Part shown: positions 36,501 through 44,094 of the stretch, in pieces | Position numbering within the stretch: the stretch's first letter is position 1 | Layout: each line of letters opens with the position of its first letter | Assembly: GCA_917880725.1 (NCBI GenBank) | Contig: OU862875.1 | Span: 31,383,374 to 31,447,373, forward strand | Direction of reading: 5' to 3' | Length of the DNA: 64,000 bases | DNA from: Selenia dentaria | Lineage: Eukaryota; Arthropoda; Insecta; Lepidoptera; Geometridae | Made by a program: the position numbers and the translations under genes | The notes under the pieces: generated by a model | The model's database searches: none | Seen by the model: the letters and a program-made list of their open reading frames with translations, nothing else | What the model was told of the DNA's origin: nothing

Positions 36501-37517
36501 CATTAAAACATCTTTCTAAGTTTCAGTAGACCACACTGGAACAATATAAGCAAATAGAGGAACATTCAAAATATGTAATGGAATATAAGGAATATCAAAA
36601 ATGAATGCAACTAGTTATTGATATATATGTATAATATATATATATATATATATAATAGCAAATAAGAATAATATCATCAACATAAGCATCATATATAAGT
36701 TTCATATAAGTTATAAGTATAAAAATAATTAATCATATAAAATATACTCAATGGTATAGTGAGGGTTTTATGATGACTATTTTTGTTTTCGAATTATTCA
36801 TCTCTATCCACTTCTAGAACCGAGTGTAGTGACTGTATGGTTGTGAATTATATATTGACGTGACCAAATGGCTGGATTTAATCATTTCAGATTCTGTTTT
36901 TCCAGGATTCCCAGCAGGTTAACTAGTAACTGGGGGAGGTTCAGTCCACTCTTACCACTACCTGGCTACTCACACTATGGATTTAATTATAAACAGGCCA
37001 CATAGTGTTGAACATGGCTCCATGTATGCTTACAGGACATGACATAATAACAAATATACTACTTATGCTAAAGTTAACTGCAATGGTTTCTTTAGGCTAT
37101 CCATTTTCTTGAGATCTAGGTAGGTATAATGTATGAAACGTTGTAGTAGTGTCATGTGGATCCTTTGCAGCATTTAGAATAAAATGTATACCAAAACTGC
37201 AAACATTTACCGCGACAAAAACAGGGTAATGTACGTAACAGAAAAACAAGAGCAGTTCTCACCCTCTATGAGTCATGTAAGTTTTCCCTGAATCTATCAT
37301 AACAGCGCACGATTTCAGCACCTTGTCCAGCTTCTGCTCCAATCCATCGATGCTGGCTTCCTCTGTCTCCAGCTGCTCCCTAAGAAACAAACGGGACATC
37401 GTCAGCAACAGTTTTATTGTGTATCACAGCACTTAAATTTTCACTTTCCAGCACACGTATTTACCTAAATTTAGGAGAGTCCCTGAGACATTCGTCAAAA
37501 TCTATAAGCGGTTTCAT
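3201..37517 (-). CDS. CenB1A: ACAP/centaurin-beta Arf GTPase-activating protein, 5' part (7 coding exons, continues off left edge)
   Basis: ACAP proteins switch off Arf GTPases (Arf6 in particular) at endosomal and plasma membranes, using a BAR domain that senses curvature, a PH domain that binds phosphoinositides, an ArfGAP zinc domain and ankyrin repeats. Seven exons join with consistent phases: 37465-37517, 37263-37379, 30192-30365, 23116-23200, 15690-15833, 6370-6465, 3201-3454. Together they encode residues 1-307. Residues 1 to about 225 are the BAR domain; the PH domain opens at about residue 278 with GYLFKRTSNAFKTWNRRWF, almost a family signature. The rest of PH, ArfGAP and ankyrin parts must lie left of the window. 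All junctions are GT-AG. The introns (0.1-8.1 kb) hold most of the transposons of the left half. Reading of the protein family is from recalled ACAP2 sequence, not a search. Confidence 0.93.
4287..5030. repeat. Inverted pair of Helitron-like repeats
   Basis: Copies at 4287-4468 (+) and 4838-5030 (-), about 90 percent identical by eye. Each starts TAATATTATAAAGAGGAAAG, has a (ATC)n tract, then a GC hairpin (CGCGGGTGAAACTGCG) and ends GCAGCTAGT, the CTAG-plus-hairpin 3' end of Helitron-like elements. Spacer about 370 bp. Confidence 0.72.
5690..5775 (-). mobile_element. tRNA-derived SINE fragment
   Basis: Reverse strand reads TGTGGCCTAGTGGTCATGGC and GGAATCCCGTCC, the same family as the copy at 10328. 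Confidence 0.6.
6370..6465 (-). CDS. CenB1A: ACAP exon 6 (end of BAR domain)
   Basis: 96 bp, 32 codons, phase 0 at both ends; acceptor CTCTTTCAG, donor GTACTT. The segment YYHQGADLSEDLEPFLK corresponds to the F-HQG-DL---L-P-MK motif that ends the ACAP BAR domain. Confidence 0.92.
8564..8686. repeat. Imperfect 52-bp inverted repeat
   Basis: Arms 8564-8616 and 8635-8686 pair around GATAATGAGCTCC / GGAGCTCATTAT, with an 18-nt loop and several mismatches. Either a small MITE or a hairpin RNA; nothing distinguishes them here. Confidence 0.75.
9130..9325 (+). mobile_element. 5S-rRNA-derived SINE
   Basis: 9153-9218 is clearly related to 5S rRNA: AAGTTAAGCAACA (box A region) and GGTCAGGACTTGGATGGGTG followed by ACCGC (box C region) are kept, so an internal Pol III promoter is present. 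The 5' third of 5S is degraded or absent, excluding a real 5S gene. The tail, CCCAGCAGTGGGAACATAAT then GGGCTGATTATGATTATG, is the type of 3' end used by lepidopteran RTE LINEs. Lies in ACAP intron 5. Confidence 0.85.
10328..10440 (-). mobile_element. tRNA-derived SINE fragment
   Basis: Reverse strand reads TGGCTTAATGGTAATGGCGT (box A-like) and GGGCTCTAATCCCGTGC (box B-like). Not foldable into a proper tRNA cloverleaf by eye. Confidence 0.65.
10634..10750. mobile_element. MITE, sister of 36282-36412
   Basis: Inverted ends around TTTTCACCAACATTTTAGGT (10640-10660) and its complement (10722-10743). The internal TTAGTAGTACAAAAATGT stretch is shared with the other copy. Confidence 0.8.
12000..12615. 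mobile_element. GC-rich retroposon-like block between TAA-rich tracts
   Basis: A block of clearly higher GC (12030-12350) stands between AATAATAATA and a TAATAAATAAAAATAAAATA tail. It ends with GGACCGGATGAAATCCGTGA then AT-rich sequence. Looks like a retroposon insertion; LINEs of the R4/Dong type that target TAA repeats are one possibility, not shown. Confidence 0.45.
12919..13133. mobile_element. Same MITE family, opposite orientation
   Basis: Begins TACCGACTTCCATTGTATTC and ends GGAAGTCGGTA; complement of the copies at 1211 and 22116. Confidence 0.77.
13274..13672. mobile_element. MITE-like element with a perfect 20-bp hairpin
   Basis: Ends GTGCGTTTG (13283) and CGAACGCAC (about 13660) are inverted. 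Inside, 13300-13319 and 13327-13346 pair perfectly over 20 bp (arm CCTTGTGAGCGTTTTTAGCG) with a 7-nt loop. Confidence 0.7.
15690..15833 (-). CDS. CenB1A: ACAP exon 5 (BAR domain)
   Basis: 144 bp, 48 codons, phase 0 at both ends; acceptor ATTCGCAG, donor GTAAGT. Motifs VEECMNLLLATRSCFRHTAL and LQARKRHEVL are typical of the ACAP BAR domain. A tRNA-derived SINE starts about 38 bp upstream of its splice acceptor. Confidence 0.93.
15872..16110 (+). mobile_element. tRNA-derived SINE next to ACAP exon 5
   Basis: Box A TGGCGCAGTTGG at 15883-15894 and box B GGCTCGATCC at 15927-15936 mark a tRNA-like head. The body runs to about 16080 and the tail is a (TTA)n/(ATT)n tract. It begins about 38 bp from the exon 5 splice acceptor. 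Confidence 0.82.
16822..17168. mobile_element. Same MITE family, truncated copy followed by a full copy
   Basis: A truncated copy (16822-16930) is followed by a full one (16958-17168). The intervening segment AATTTTATCCAATTTCTTTA also precedes the copy at 22116. Confidence 0.75.
18503..18922. mobile_element. MITE with internal 117-bp tandem array
   Basis: Terminal repeats TATTATGTATCTCAG and CTGAGATACATAATA. Units start at 18503, 18620 and 18737, exact 117-bp spacing, each with GATTGACATCTTGAAAAATG-like sequence. The same family occurs as a single short copy at 29622-29755. Confidence 0.83.
19156..20220. mobile_element. Foldback element with ~450-bp inverted arms
   Basis: Left arm 19156-19751 (interrupted by the MITE at 19587-19720), right arm 19782-20220, loop about 30 bp. 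Ends pair as GGTTGTTTGGTAGAGGGACC and GGGTGTTTGGTAGAGGGTCC. By eye the arms agree at roughly 90 percent. No coding. Lies in ACAP intron 4, so the primary transcript could form a long hairpin. Confidence 0.85.
19587..19720. mobile_element. MITE nested in the foldback arm
   Basis: Termini CGGCCGTTTTCAATA and ATTGAAAACGGCCG are inverted; TAA stands on each side (19584-19586, 19721-19723). Removing it restores continuity of the arm with its partner. Confidence 0.85.
21381..21880 (-). mobile_element. RTE-type LINE, 5'-truncated copy 1
   Basis: Only the 3' end of the reverse transcriptase ORF remains, 21392-21811, with the cysteine-free C-terminal tail AQKISQLKWQWAGHLARRTD and VGRPPTRWTDDLIKVAGR, ending before an (ATG)n-type 3' tail seen on the plus strand as TTCATCATCATC. 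Flanked by AGCTAT at 21375-21380 and 21881-21886, a likely short target duplication. Lies in ACAP intron 4. Confidence 0.85.
22116..22327. mobile_element. Same MITE family
   Basis: TACCGACTTCC at 22116 and GGAAGTCGGTA ending at 22327, with all internal blocks. Degraded relatives lie at about 5945-6140, 29890-30075 and 30700-30940. Confidence 0.77.
23116..23200 (-). CDS. CenB1A: ACAP exon 4 (BAR domain)
   Basis: Acceptor TTGTTGCAG, donor GTAAAT. The 85 bp complete Val115 and give 28 codons, reading DIKGVKESKHHFDKISNDLD and on to NRNSQ, the conserved BAR segment preceding the VSRHK or VQRNK motif. Confidence 0.92.
23877..23942 (+). promoter_or_regulatory. Core promoter of the LTR element (TATA, Inr, DPE)
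   Basis: TATAAATA at 23877-23884, arthropod initiator TCAGT at 23908-23912 (A at 23910), and GGACCT at 23937-23942, exactly +28 to +33, fitting the RGWYVT downstream element. The right copy keeps the same layout: TATAAATA 27271-27278, TCAGT 27309-27313, GGATCT 27338-27343. Confidence 0.8.
24024..24440 (+). CDS. Leader ORF of the LTR element, unrecognised, Ser/Thr-rich
   Basis: Begins MSDHHENNN and runs 138 codons to TAA at 24438. Low-complexity, rich in Ser, Thr, Ala, Pro and Val, without gag zinc knuckles or known motifs. Its position just downstream of the LTR promoter suggests the N-terminus of gag or a leader protein whose downstream part was deleted. Function not recognised. Confidence 0.5.
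   Translation: MSDHHENNNCDVSNADVTLFKNTPEVLSPSSEVGSEQALVPTTSSSTSVQPVRTAQGSTRLIGPASLNTSGVPANNFNTMQPITTGITTDMTSTPIAAGDDLDTLQNNAAIAPDSVSSTSQAGQSVRITHNDEHASTD
24051..24077. promoter_or_regulatory. 27-bp perfect palindrome with two CRE sites
   Basis: Arms TGTGACGTCAGCA and TGCTGACGTCACA around a single A. Each arm holds TGACGTCA, the consensus CREB/ATF site. Present only in the left direct repeat. It lies within the leader ORF, so regulation is a possibility, not shown. Confidence 0.6.
24488..24887. repeat. 206-bp tandem duplication inside the LTR element
   Basis: Two head-to-tail copies (24488-24693 and 24694-24887), nearly identical, each starting AATCTACAA then AAATGTCTGGAGAGTGATAC. Repeated units like this are common in the U3 part of LTRs; no function can be shown. 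Confidence 0.85.
25159..25518 (+). pseudogene. Gypsy pol fragment: RNase H end joined to linker
   Basis: TTEAESRYHSYELETLAVVR and FTVITDCNALKASK are the RNase H motifs of Ty3/gypsy polymerase. Directly after RIHR the expected tryptophan-rich segment is missing, indicating a small deletion. The reverse transcriptase upstream is absent. Confidence 0.85.
25567..26723 (+). pseudogene. Gypsy-type integrase, frameshifted
   Basis: HHCC zinc region split over two frames (25567-25800, 25686-25868), with a TAA stop at 25866-25868. The core domain then continues open from 25911 to 26723. Catalytic-core landmarks: HMDITGKLG, FGAPVQIIVDGGREF, NGQVEK. The C-terminal part has VLVKNNP and YEVCRIL, typical of gypsy integrases, followed by a charged tail to TAA at 26721. 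Non-functional as it stands. Confidence 0.85.
26757..26892. repeat. 21-bp minisatellite after the integrase gene
   Basis: About six copies of TCTACGAGACCCTTCGAGAA with T/C variants, between the integrase stop and the right LTR. CTACGAGAA motifs recur at 26996-27050. Confidence 0.85.
27088..27484 (+). repeat. Right long direct repeat (LTR 3' part plus leader)
   Basis: Copy of 23694-24118; lacks the 31-bp palindromic segment and breaks off in an (AT)16 run at about 27484. Unlike the left copy it is preceded by the matching LTR upstream sequence (about 26937-27087). Confidence 0.85.
27485..27516. repeat. (AT)16 microsatellite at the right end of the LTR element
   Basis: Pure AT dinucleotide run. 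A shorter one (23681-23696) borders the left end. Other AT runs: 30952-31000 and 36630-36655. Confidence 0.9.
28268..28429. mobile_element. MITE with TTA flanks
   Basis: Ends GGGTCCTGTCAGACAGAAAG and, from the right, GGGTTCTATCATATAGAAAG (16 of 20 match), flanked by TTA at 28265-28267 and 28430-28432. Confidence 0.75.
28434..28847. mobile_element. TTAA-flanked MITE (piggyBac-like target)
   Basis: TTAA at 28430-28433 and 28848-28851; ends GGTGCTGTCA and, from the right, GGCGCTGTCA. No coding. Directly abuts the MITE at 28268. Confidence 0.75.
29622..29755. mobile_element. Short MITE, single-unit relative of 18503-18922
   Basis: Termini ATGTATCTCAGTTGCTAACA and its complement at 29731-29750, about 20 bp perfect, with an internal GAAAAATGGCGGCTCTAT segment shared with the array copy. 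Confidence 0.83.
30192..30365 (-). CDS. CenB1A: ACAP exon 3 (BAR domain)
   Basis: Acceptor ATCTTAAG, donor GTAAGT. The 174 bp encode residues 58-114 with the BAR stretch CFSEDPTVMATLNRMIHAM and the turn FHSILLDQASRTV. Phases fit exons 2 and 4 exactly. Confidence 0.92.
31584..32811 (-). pseudogene. RTE reverse transcriptase, C-terminal two thirds (copy 2)
   Basis: Blocks 32811-32453 (YRPISLLSHVYKLFSKVITN, AFVDYEKTFDSIETW) and 32312-31584 (GLKMNMDKTKLMSN, VMTYGTEMWSLT, ending WMQASLE). Frames change between 32450 and 32312 and the catalytic FADD is FADN. Strong match to lepidopteran RTE proteins. Confidence 0.85.
32812..34262 (+). mobile_element. IS630-Tc1-mariner element with long D-to-E spacing (Sailor/DD82E-like)
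   Basis: Inserted at TA (32810-32811 and 34263-34264) inside RTE copy 2. Terminal inverted repeats of about 27 bp: left begins CAAGCCGGTCAGAATATCTG and the right end, read inward, CAACCCGGTCACAATATCTG; both continue TGCACCT, giving 25 of 27 matches. The element is 1451 bp and carries a transposase gene in plus orientation. TA duplication plus DDE domain places it in the IS630-Tc1-mariner superfamily. Confidence 0.9.
33105..34066 (+). pseudogene. Tc1/mariner-type DDE transposase, internally deleted
   Basis: The N-terminal helix-turn-helix block (33105-33335) reads KFFESEKANKQYTI and RTCAATGISKRTLMKIKNEA, then jumps directly from PPTSP to WIHSHYTVSKCW, so an internal deletion has removed the region with the first catalytic Asp (normally just before this Trp, in a DET motif). 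A one-base loss in an A run near 33332 shifts the frame; the catalytic part continues as LNPGQRWILVHAGGENGF and 33446-34066. It holds VIDNAPYHS (second Asp) and CDLNPIEYIWNLVK (Glu). Between them I count 81 residues instead of about 34. The acidic tail SSKSSESESEEDTMSG ends at TGA. DD82E (Sailor) is the closest described class I recall. Confidence 0.85.
34263..34930 (-). pseudogene. RTE reverse transcriptase, N-terminal part (copy 2)
   Basis: Contains TKLKREDGSVASTKAEVLGE (34665-34420 block), ISLYEDGLETALKQLKNNKA and NKSVVVLFFKKGDSTL. Further upstream, to 34930, similarity to copy 3 continues (KYFKLHR-PQKLSNDTLN region) with indels. Truncated at its 5' end at 34930. Confidence 0.8.
36282..36412. 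mobile_element. MITE with TTA duplication
   Basis: Ends TGCCTGTTTTCACCAACATT and, inward from the right, TGCCCATTTTCACCAACATT; TTA at 36279-36281 and 36413-36415, as for Harbinger-type insertion. Sister copy at 10634-10750. Confidence 0.83.
37263..37379 (-). CDS. CenB1A: ACAP exon 2 (BAR domain helix 1)
   Basis: Acceptor TTTCTTAG, donor GTGAGA. The 117 bp complete Arg18 and encode residues 19-56, including KLDKVLKSCAVMIDSGK, the first BAR helix segment in ACAPs. Intron 1 is only 85 bp, whereas the next intron is almost 6.9 kb. Confidence 0.92.
37465..37517 (-). CDS. CenB1A: ACAP exon 1 (start codon exon)
   Basis: Start ATG occupies 37515-37517. The exon reads MKPLIDFDECLRDSPKF plus two bases of an Arg codon, then a GTAAAT donor. 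This matches the N-terminus of ACAP proteins (DF-E-CL-DSP-FR). The upstream T-rich stretch around 37518-37560 is presumed 5'UTR; no clear promoter motif is visible. Confidence 0.9.
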
Positions 37518-37924
37518 GTCGTCGTTGATAAAAAAATCAATCTGTTTTCATTTCTGTTTCTTCTGTGCCAGAGCAAAATACACTTTTTATTCTGATATTA
37601 TTTTTTCTCATTTCTCTTTCTACAGAACAGTGCTGCCAGATAATCGTGTGAATTTCCTCTCAACTTTTTTGAAATTCCTCCGAAAATTGCCTTTTCTTAA
37701 AAAGAGACTAAAGCAATGTTTACTGTGTTTAAAGAATAAAATATAATGAAAAAAATATATAAGCGAAAATGTTCTGTTAATTTTTTGAAACTCTTACTAT
37801 ACAACTGCAAACAATAGTTTTAACTATTACTATACAACTGCTTGATTAATATAAAATGTAATTAGAAACCTATAACAAAATACGATACGTTCCTACCATG
37901 TACATAGCAATACTCAGTTCGTAA

Positions 37925-39840
37925 AGCCCATTACACACGAGTAAGATAATTATATAATATAGCGTCAAATGTATAAGTTATGTTAACTTAACCCACCACA
38001 CACGGCGCAGATACTATAATATATCCTAGGCTTACATTCTATCGGAATCCGTCTCGGGAGCCGCACGTCTCGATCGTTCACACTGTAATATACAGAGTGT
38101 TCGTGTTCTTTATTTTGCGATGACTGATTTTTACATTTTTACTAAGATACAATAATATCAGTCTCTTTTTATGTATCTGCTATGCGGTATTGTTTTAAAA
38201 GTATATGTATGAAGAGATATAAAAGATTCGTTAGTGTTGAATCATGTTTTAAATGATCTACACAATAATAAGGTTTTTTAATAATAACTGTTATTATTAG
38301 TAATTAGTATTAAGCTAGCTTTTGTTGCATTTCAAACGAATAGACTCAAGCACAGATTAATCAAATGGTAGGTAATAAATAAATGAAAATGTTATGAAGT
38401 TTATGTTATCATACATTTACTCAGAATGAATGTACGTAGCATAGCAGTATTATCTTTGAGTATTGAACAATACTGGAGAAATGTTACTTAAATGCATAAC
38501 AAATAAAAGGTAGGTAGGCAGGTACATGCCGTCAGGTAAACTACACTCTTTCATCACTTCTTTTCATGCTGCTTCCTTCAATACATTATTTTTATATTCT
38601 GACATATCATTCTTCCATAAACATTGGTATTTGCGCATACTTTTAATCAAATTTTCCATAATATTGTAGAACCTGACGATTAAATCGCACATTGCACTCC
38701 CGAATGATTGTGAATTCGAATTTCACGATGCGACCTGCACTCTATACACAGAAGAAGCCAGTGCCAGTGTGCGAGTGAGCCGACAAACAAACAAACGAAC
38801 TGTAGGTAAAGCAAAATGCGGACGGAGTGACTCACAGCACAGCACAGAGTTGGTATACAGGCTGTGAACAGTACACTAAAATACAGAGCTGTTACACAAG
38901 TCGTATATCGTATACCTACAATATATAAATTATATTGAAGTGTCTGTTTGTAGTATCGAATAAAACAGCTTTTTCTTACATTCATGTGGTTATTTGCACG
39001 ATACCTAGGTAGGTACTAGTTTATTAAATGTTAATCTGTCTGTCTCTATAATCCGGTCAGTTGCTGAAAAGGCTGGACCCCGATTGTGATGGGGTTTATA
39101 ATTAAATCATTAATTAAAGAGCCACGCAAATGAAGTCGCGGCTACAGCTAGTCTTCTAAGAATACTCGTATAACATAGATAGCCTAGATGTAATTAAAAT
39201 TAAGAATACTCGACTAACATCGATTTAGTAGTTACCCAGTTTGATTGATCTATACGTAGTACCTACAACCTTGAAATAGCTATGAGATTATAGAAAATCT
39301 TTAAAGTTCTATAAAAGATAACTTTGTCATACCGCTTTTTATGTCACTAGATAGAAAATATCATTTTTTTGATTATTTCCTTTGTTTGACCAAGTTTATT
39401 CGTGTAAGTCTGTCGTTAGCTTCATATTAATTTACAAATAATATAACTACAAGATCAAAACAAAATAGGTACCTTAAATAATTAATACAATTATTATAGG
39501 TTAACTATTTAGCTTTATTAGTTTTTGATGTGAAAATGTAAATTTGTTCGGTAACTGTAGACCAGACGTGCGTTTACTGTAACGGTTTTGTCAACAGCCT
39601 GTATTTGATCTTAAGATCAGTACCGCACACTATCTTAAGATGTCTTCATTATCTGCAGTAGTCTTAGCGTATCTTAACATGCCGTTCGAATATCGGTAGC
39701 TTCTTAAGCTACTCTAAGGTAAAATATTATAGTATCTTCACCGTGTGTGGTTGCTCATTGAATTATATAATGAGCGATATGTCCGAAACTGCTCAGATAA
39801 CATATATTTTATAGTATCTTCATCGTGTGCTTGATGAGCT
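37925..39840. mobile_element. ~1.9-kb element with subterminal inverted repeats upstream of ACAP
   Basis: CCACACACGGCGCAGATACT at 37996 faces its near complement at 39724-39750, and a second outer pair (TTACACACGAGTAAGATA near 37931; AGTATCTTCATCGTGTGC near 39817) flanks them. No recognisable coding inside. Exact ends uncertain. It begins about 400 bp upstream of the ACAP start codon. Confidence 0.6.
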
Positions 39841-41185
39841 TAAAAACGTTTTTATACTAACCTGAAAATACCGCTTCGTCTTCCCACCCCTTTCGGTATT
39901 TTCTGAGTTCTCACGTTGTTAAAAAACGTATGATTTGTTAGATTTCAACATTTGGCTGAATTTTCCTCGATAAAATTACCATAACGCAAAGTTAGTTTAT
40001 TAACAACCAAAGAGTTCCTAGGTTTATATATATATTCTATTTCATTTCAACACCAACGAACAAACAGCAACCTAAGAAACAAACAAACGAAAGAACTATA
40101 ATGTACAAATTAATGCAAGAACGACTGAATTGAAAAAGTGTTGGGATTTTAAGGTAAGCATTGATGGGAATAGTGTAGAATAATTTATGTAAACAAAAAA
40201 CATCCAAAACATCCCTCAAGTTTAATTTTCCCCCAAAGACGAAATAAAACCCCAAATTTGCAAGGAATCCCATCAATCTGGCATCATTCTTATAGAACCA
40301 CAAACGACAAAGGGTTATTAGTTTGTCCAAGAGAAGACAGTTATAAACGTCTAAAACACGCTAGGATCAAGTATCACCTGGATTCGCTATGCGCGTACAC
40401 CCGAAAGGGACAAACTCATAGTACTTAAGATGCCTGTGTTGCCCCCTACCAAAATTTACCCTAATTTGTTTATTAAATCTCCCTAAGTATATCTGTTTAT
40501 AATGAATAATTAAATCTGTTGGGTGTAATGTCCAAGACCTACGTAACTGATGGAGTACGCGTAGTGTACGCGTTAGTGAACGAGGAGAGAGAAAGTAAAC
40601 GAAAAACAAAATAATTAAAAGATACATATGAATGAATGAATGGTTACTGTCAGTGTATCGCCTTTTTTACAAATACAAATCTATTTATACATAAAAATAC
40701 TGATACCGCCTGAAATGAAAATAAATCATTATTCTTTTTTGGTACAAAAGGCAAAATCAAAATATTTTTTAAAGAATCTCCCAAATTGTTAGAATGCCAG
40801 AGACAATATTAACCGTTCACCTTTTAAAAAAACAATATTCAAACAGTTCACCTAAATGAGCGTCATGGTATGATTTCATTCAAAATTGTTTATGTCAGGT
40901 TTAAGAACTGCACGGAAATTGCATGGTATTTAGGAAGCTGATAGTAAGGCCTCTGGTACAGCAATTTGGAAAAATAAAACAAGGTGCTCACAATACAAGT
41001 ATTTACTGGCCTTTGAATAATATTAATTTATTGTACATATTTCGTATGTTGTCACCCTTATTTGTAAACGATTTTGTGGCATAGTGAATACGTACATTCA
41101 AATACTTTTTACATATGGCTTTAATTAAAAGAGAATAATGGTTTTCGAAAATAGATCGATCAGAATAATCGTGATCATCTAAAAA
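39841..41185. other. Intergenic region between ACAP side and P-like gene
   Basis: AT-rich. Two open frames on minus (40037-40330, 40367-40627) have no recognisable motifs. Nothing else supported. Confidence 0.4.
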
Positions 41186-43231
41186 TCATTTAAGCCCAAT
41201 ACATTTTTTTAAACATTCCTGTATCAGATAATGTAATGGATCTTTTTTATTTGTAGTTTTATTTTTTTTAAAAACTTCCTCGGCTATTTCGCATATTTTT
41301 ACTACTGATTTCGATGGATACCGCAGACCACCCTTATCTTTTACATACTGAAGAGTATCTTTCGTTTTTTCGGTAGACTGCAATGAGATTAAACACTGTT
41401 CACATTTAATTTGTCCTTCCAATGCTTTTATGACAAAACCTGCTATATTTATTATTACATTTCGAGAAAATTCCGTCAGCCTTGTTGGATCGGCTAAATA
41501 ATCGTGATCGTTAGGTACAACAAGATCTGACTCCTGAAATTGTTGAAGATTCTCGTCGTCTTCAGTCAATCTATTACGGTCCGTTGTGTTATTAATTGCA
41601 ACTTCAGGTTTTGTACATGTTAAAATATTTAATTCCATCAAAGGTATGCAATTACCTGTAGTTAAATGTTTTAATTGACCGTGAACTAGATACGTTTATA
41701 AGCTGCTTGGAACTGACTTGCGGTGGGGTTATTGTTAAATCCTCCCTTTGCCCGGATTGCGCCAAAAAAAATTTCAAGGTGATCTTGGCTGAGTTTGTAT
41801 GTGGATAGAAAGTTTAATTTTTTTGTGATTACATGTTCTTCGTATAAAAATAAGGTGCTTTTTATACAAAGCAGGAAACCTAAAAATCCAGTTTTTCTGT
41901 TTGAGTTCAATATATTTGAAGTATCTATTTTTAAACCCTTTATATAATCATACATGTTTTCCAAAAAAAATTTCGCACTTTCAAAATTACTGGGACTTAA
42001 CGGTTTTTTAATGCATTTAAATTGCGCGAGTTCATAATGTCGAATGATGAATTAATTTTTCTAATGAAGTCTACAGTAGCATCACAGTTGACGAATTGCT
42101 CAAGTTTGAGTACCTCATTACAGAAGTGAAGGGCATCTGCTACAGATTCACTGAAAAACTGCGCCGCCAATTTTACTTTCATAATTTGTTTTTTGAAATT
42201 TACGTGAGCACTTCTAACTTTGTTAGCTAAATGAAAGCCTTCATGTTCCTGAAGTTCGACCAAGAGTTTTATATAATTCCAAGAAACAATTGCGCCATCT
42301 GGGTTCTTTAAAAACAACTTATCCCCCAAAGTGTTCCTCACCAACTTCAACATATGGCATGGGTCAGGGAAAATAACAATTTTTTTGTTATCGTGCAAAA
42401 ATACGGGACTTAATACATCACCATCTATCTGACATCCCAATAACTTAGCCATGGAAAAGTTTGCTGGGCATCCATCAAATGTCACTGAAGCAACAACGAG
42501 ATCGCATTTGCTAACCAAATCGATGCTAGTTTTGAGTAAGGACGCCTTTTGTTCAGCAGTCACCCGATTTATAAGGAAGTAGCCTACAGGAAGCTTCCAG
42601 TTGCCATTTAGAGACGTCAGCATGAATACTAAAACTTCTTTGGCGATATCGGTTTCTAGCTGGTCACCACAGTTAACAAAACCAACGTAATTTTTTCCAT
42701 TCCACTCAACCTTCTGCCGAATGGCCATTTCGTCAAAAGACAGTCCGCATATCCACTTCCGAGCCGAATTTGTACCTAATAGTTTAAGAGCATCAAGCGC
42801 CTCTGATGAGAAACCGGGTTCACCCTCTATAGTTTGATACCAGCGTGCGAGTGTACGAGTGTGCGGAAGACAAGTATCAAACGTATTTCTGACAAAATTG
42901 TATGCGCGCGGACTAATAAAATGCAAATTTAATGCAAACTTCCGCACTTCGGGAGAGAATTTACTTTTTGTGATTTTAAAAAGTTCGTATTGCCTGGATT
43001 TACAGAGGATAGTAAATCTGCTGTCTCTTGAACTATTAAATTTTTTTCTTGTAATTTTTCAATGATGGCGGACAGATCAGCAGATTTCTTCTTGAGACGC
43101 CGATTTTTAGATCGCAATATCGCCAACTTCTTTTTTCGTGTCTGGGCTAAAAGCGTTTGCCGATTTGATTGTTTGATAAGTTTTTGTTTCCTTGGTGTTA
43201 TCTCAACCACCGTGGATTTCAATTTTTCTAC
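41186..43231 (-). pseudogene. P-like transposase body (coiled coil, RNase-H-like catalytic core, C-terminal domain)
   Basis: Acceptor CATTTTAG. A Lys/Leu-rich coiled coil (about the first 75 residues) precedes the catalytic core. Open blocks: 43231 to about 42985, 42947-41997, 41964-41686, then about 41685-41186 ending in TGA. The C-terminal block has KDKGGLRYPS and KICEIAEEV, as in THAP9 and P-like proteins. Frame changes occur near 42985, at a T6 run at 42003-42008, and near 41688. Each can be explained by one missing base. Confidence 0.85.
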
Positions 43232-43484
43232 CTAAAATGAAAAAAAAGAGATTTAAAATTACAATAGATATAAACTAATATATGTCAATTCATTGAAGCT
43301 ATAGATAAAGTAATCTTTATTTATTCTTACAGAATTAGTTTTTAAATCCATGACTTGTATAGATGTGGAAGCAATTTTCATTGGCACTTGGGATGTGGAC
43401 GCGATTTCCACTGGCACTTGGGATGTGAACGGGATTTCCATTTGTACCTGGATGTGAAACATAATTTAAGTAAATAAATAATAC

Positions 43485-43545
43485 AATTGGAGAGGCTTAT
43501 GTCCAGCAGTGGACTGCTACAGGCTGATGATGATGATGATGATGA
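43485..43545 (+). mobile_element. RTE-type 3' tail in an intron of the P-like gene
   Basis: CCAGCAGTGGACTGCTACAG followed by GCTGATGATGATGATGATGA: the characteristic end of lepidopteran RTE LINEs or SINEs that borrow it. Lies between exons 43331-43447 and 43914-44006. Confidence 0.75.
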
Positions 43546-44094
43546 AATAATACAATTTATGAATACCAATTGATCGAGTTTTTAGGCTATGGAGTGGAGA
43601 TTGGACATCAGAGACAGATACAGGTCACGTCATGTGAAAAAACGCTGGAAGAATGTGGAGGGGGTGTGTTTGCGCATGGGTACACTCCAAGGTCGACTGG
43701 CGAACCTATAAAATAATATAATAATAGCGCTCCGGCAAGCATGCGGCGCGTAACCTGCCCGCCCCGCGCCGCAACTCATTCCACCAAACAGACCGATAAA
43801 TCGCTTACTGCGCACCCTAACCGCCAGCGTTCTTTTTACGTGACGTTACCTGTACCTAAACACAAGAAGCTCAAATATTACATCACAGTGATAATGATGC
43901 TCACTTTACATACTTCTGTATCCATTCCTTCAGTGCATGGAGCCTCCAAAGAAGTTTCCAAATCCGAATAATCCATGGAGGTGCAGTCATCACATGTCAG
44001 CAGACTCTGAAATTTAGTATTTTGACATTTATGACACATTATAAACTCATAATTTTCATTCAGAGTACAATTACACAACACAATTGTAACTCAC

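Noticed and set aside
38680..38985. 101-codon minus-strand open frame
   Set aside because: Cys/Leu-rich chance frame within an inverted-repeat element; no motif.
40037..40627. Two minus-strand open frames of 97 and 86 codons
   Set aside because: No motifs, AT-rich hydrophobic translation typical of chance.
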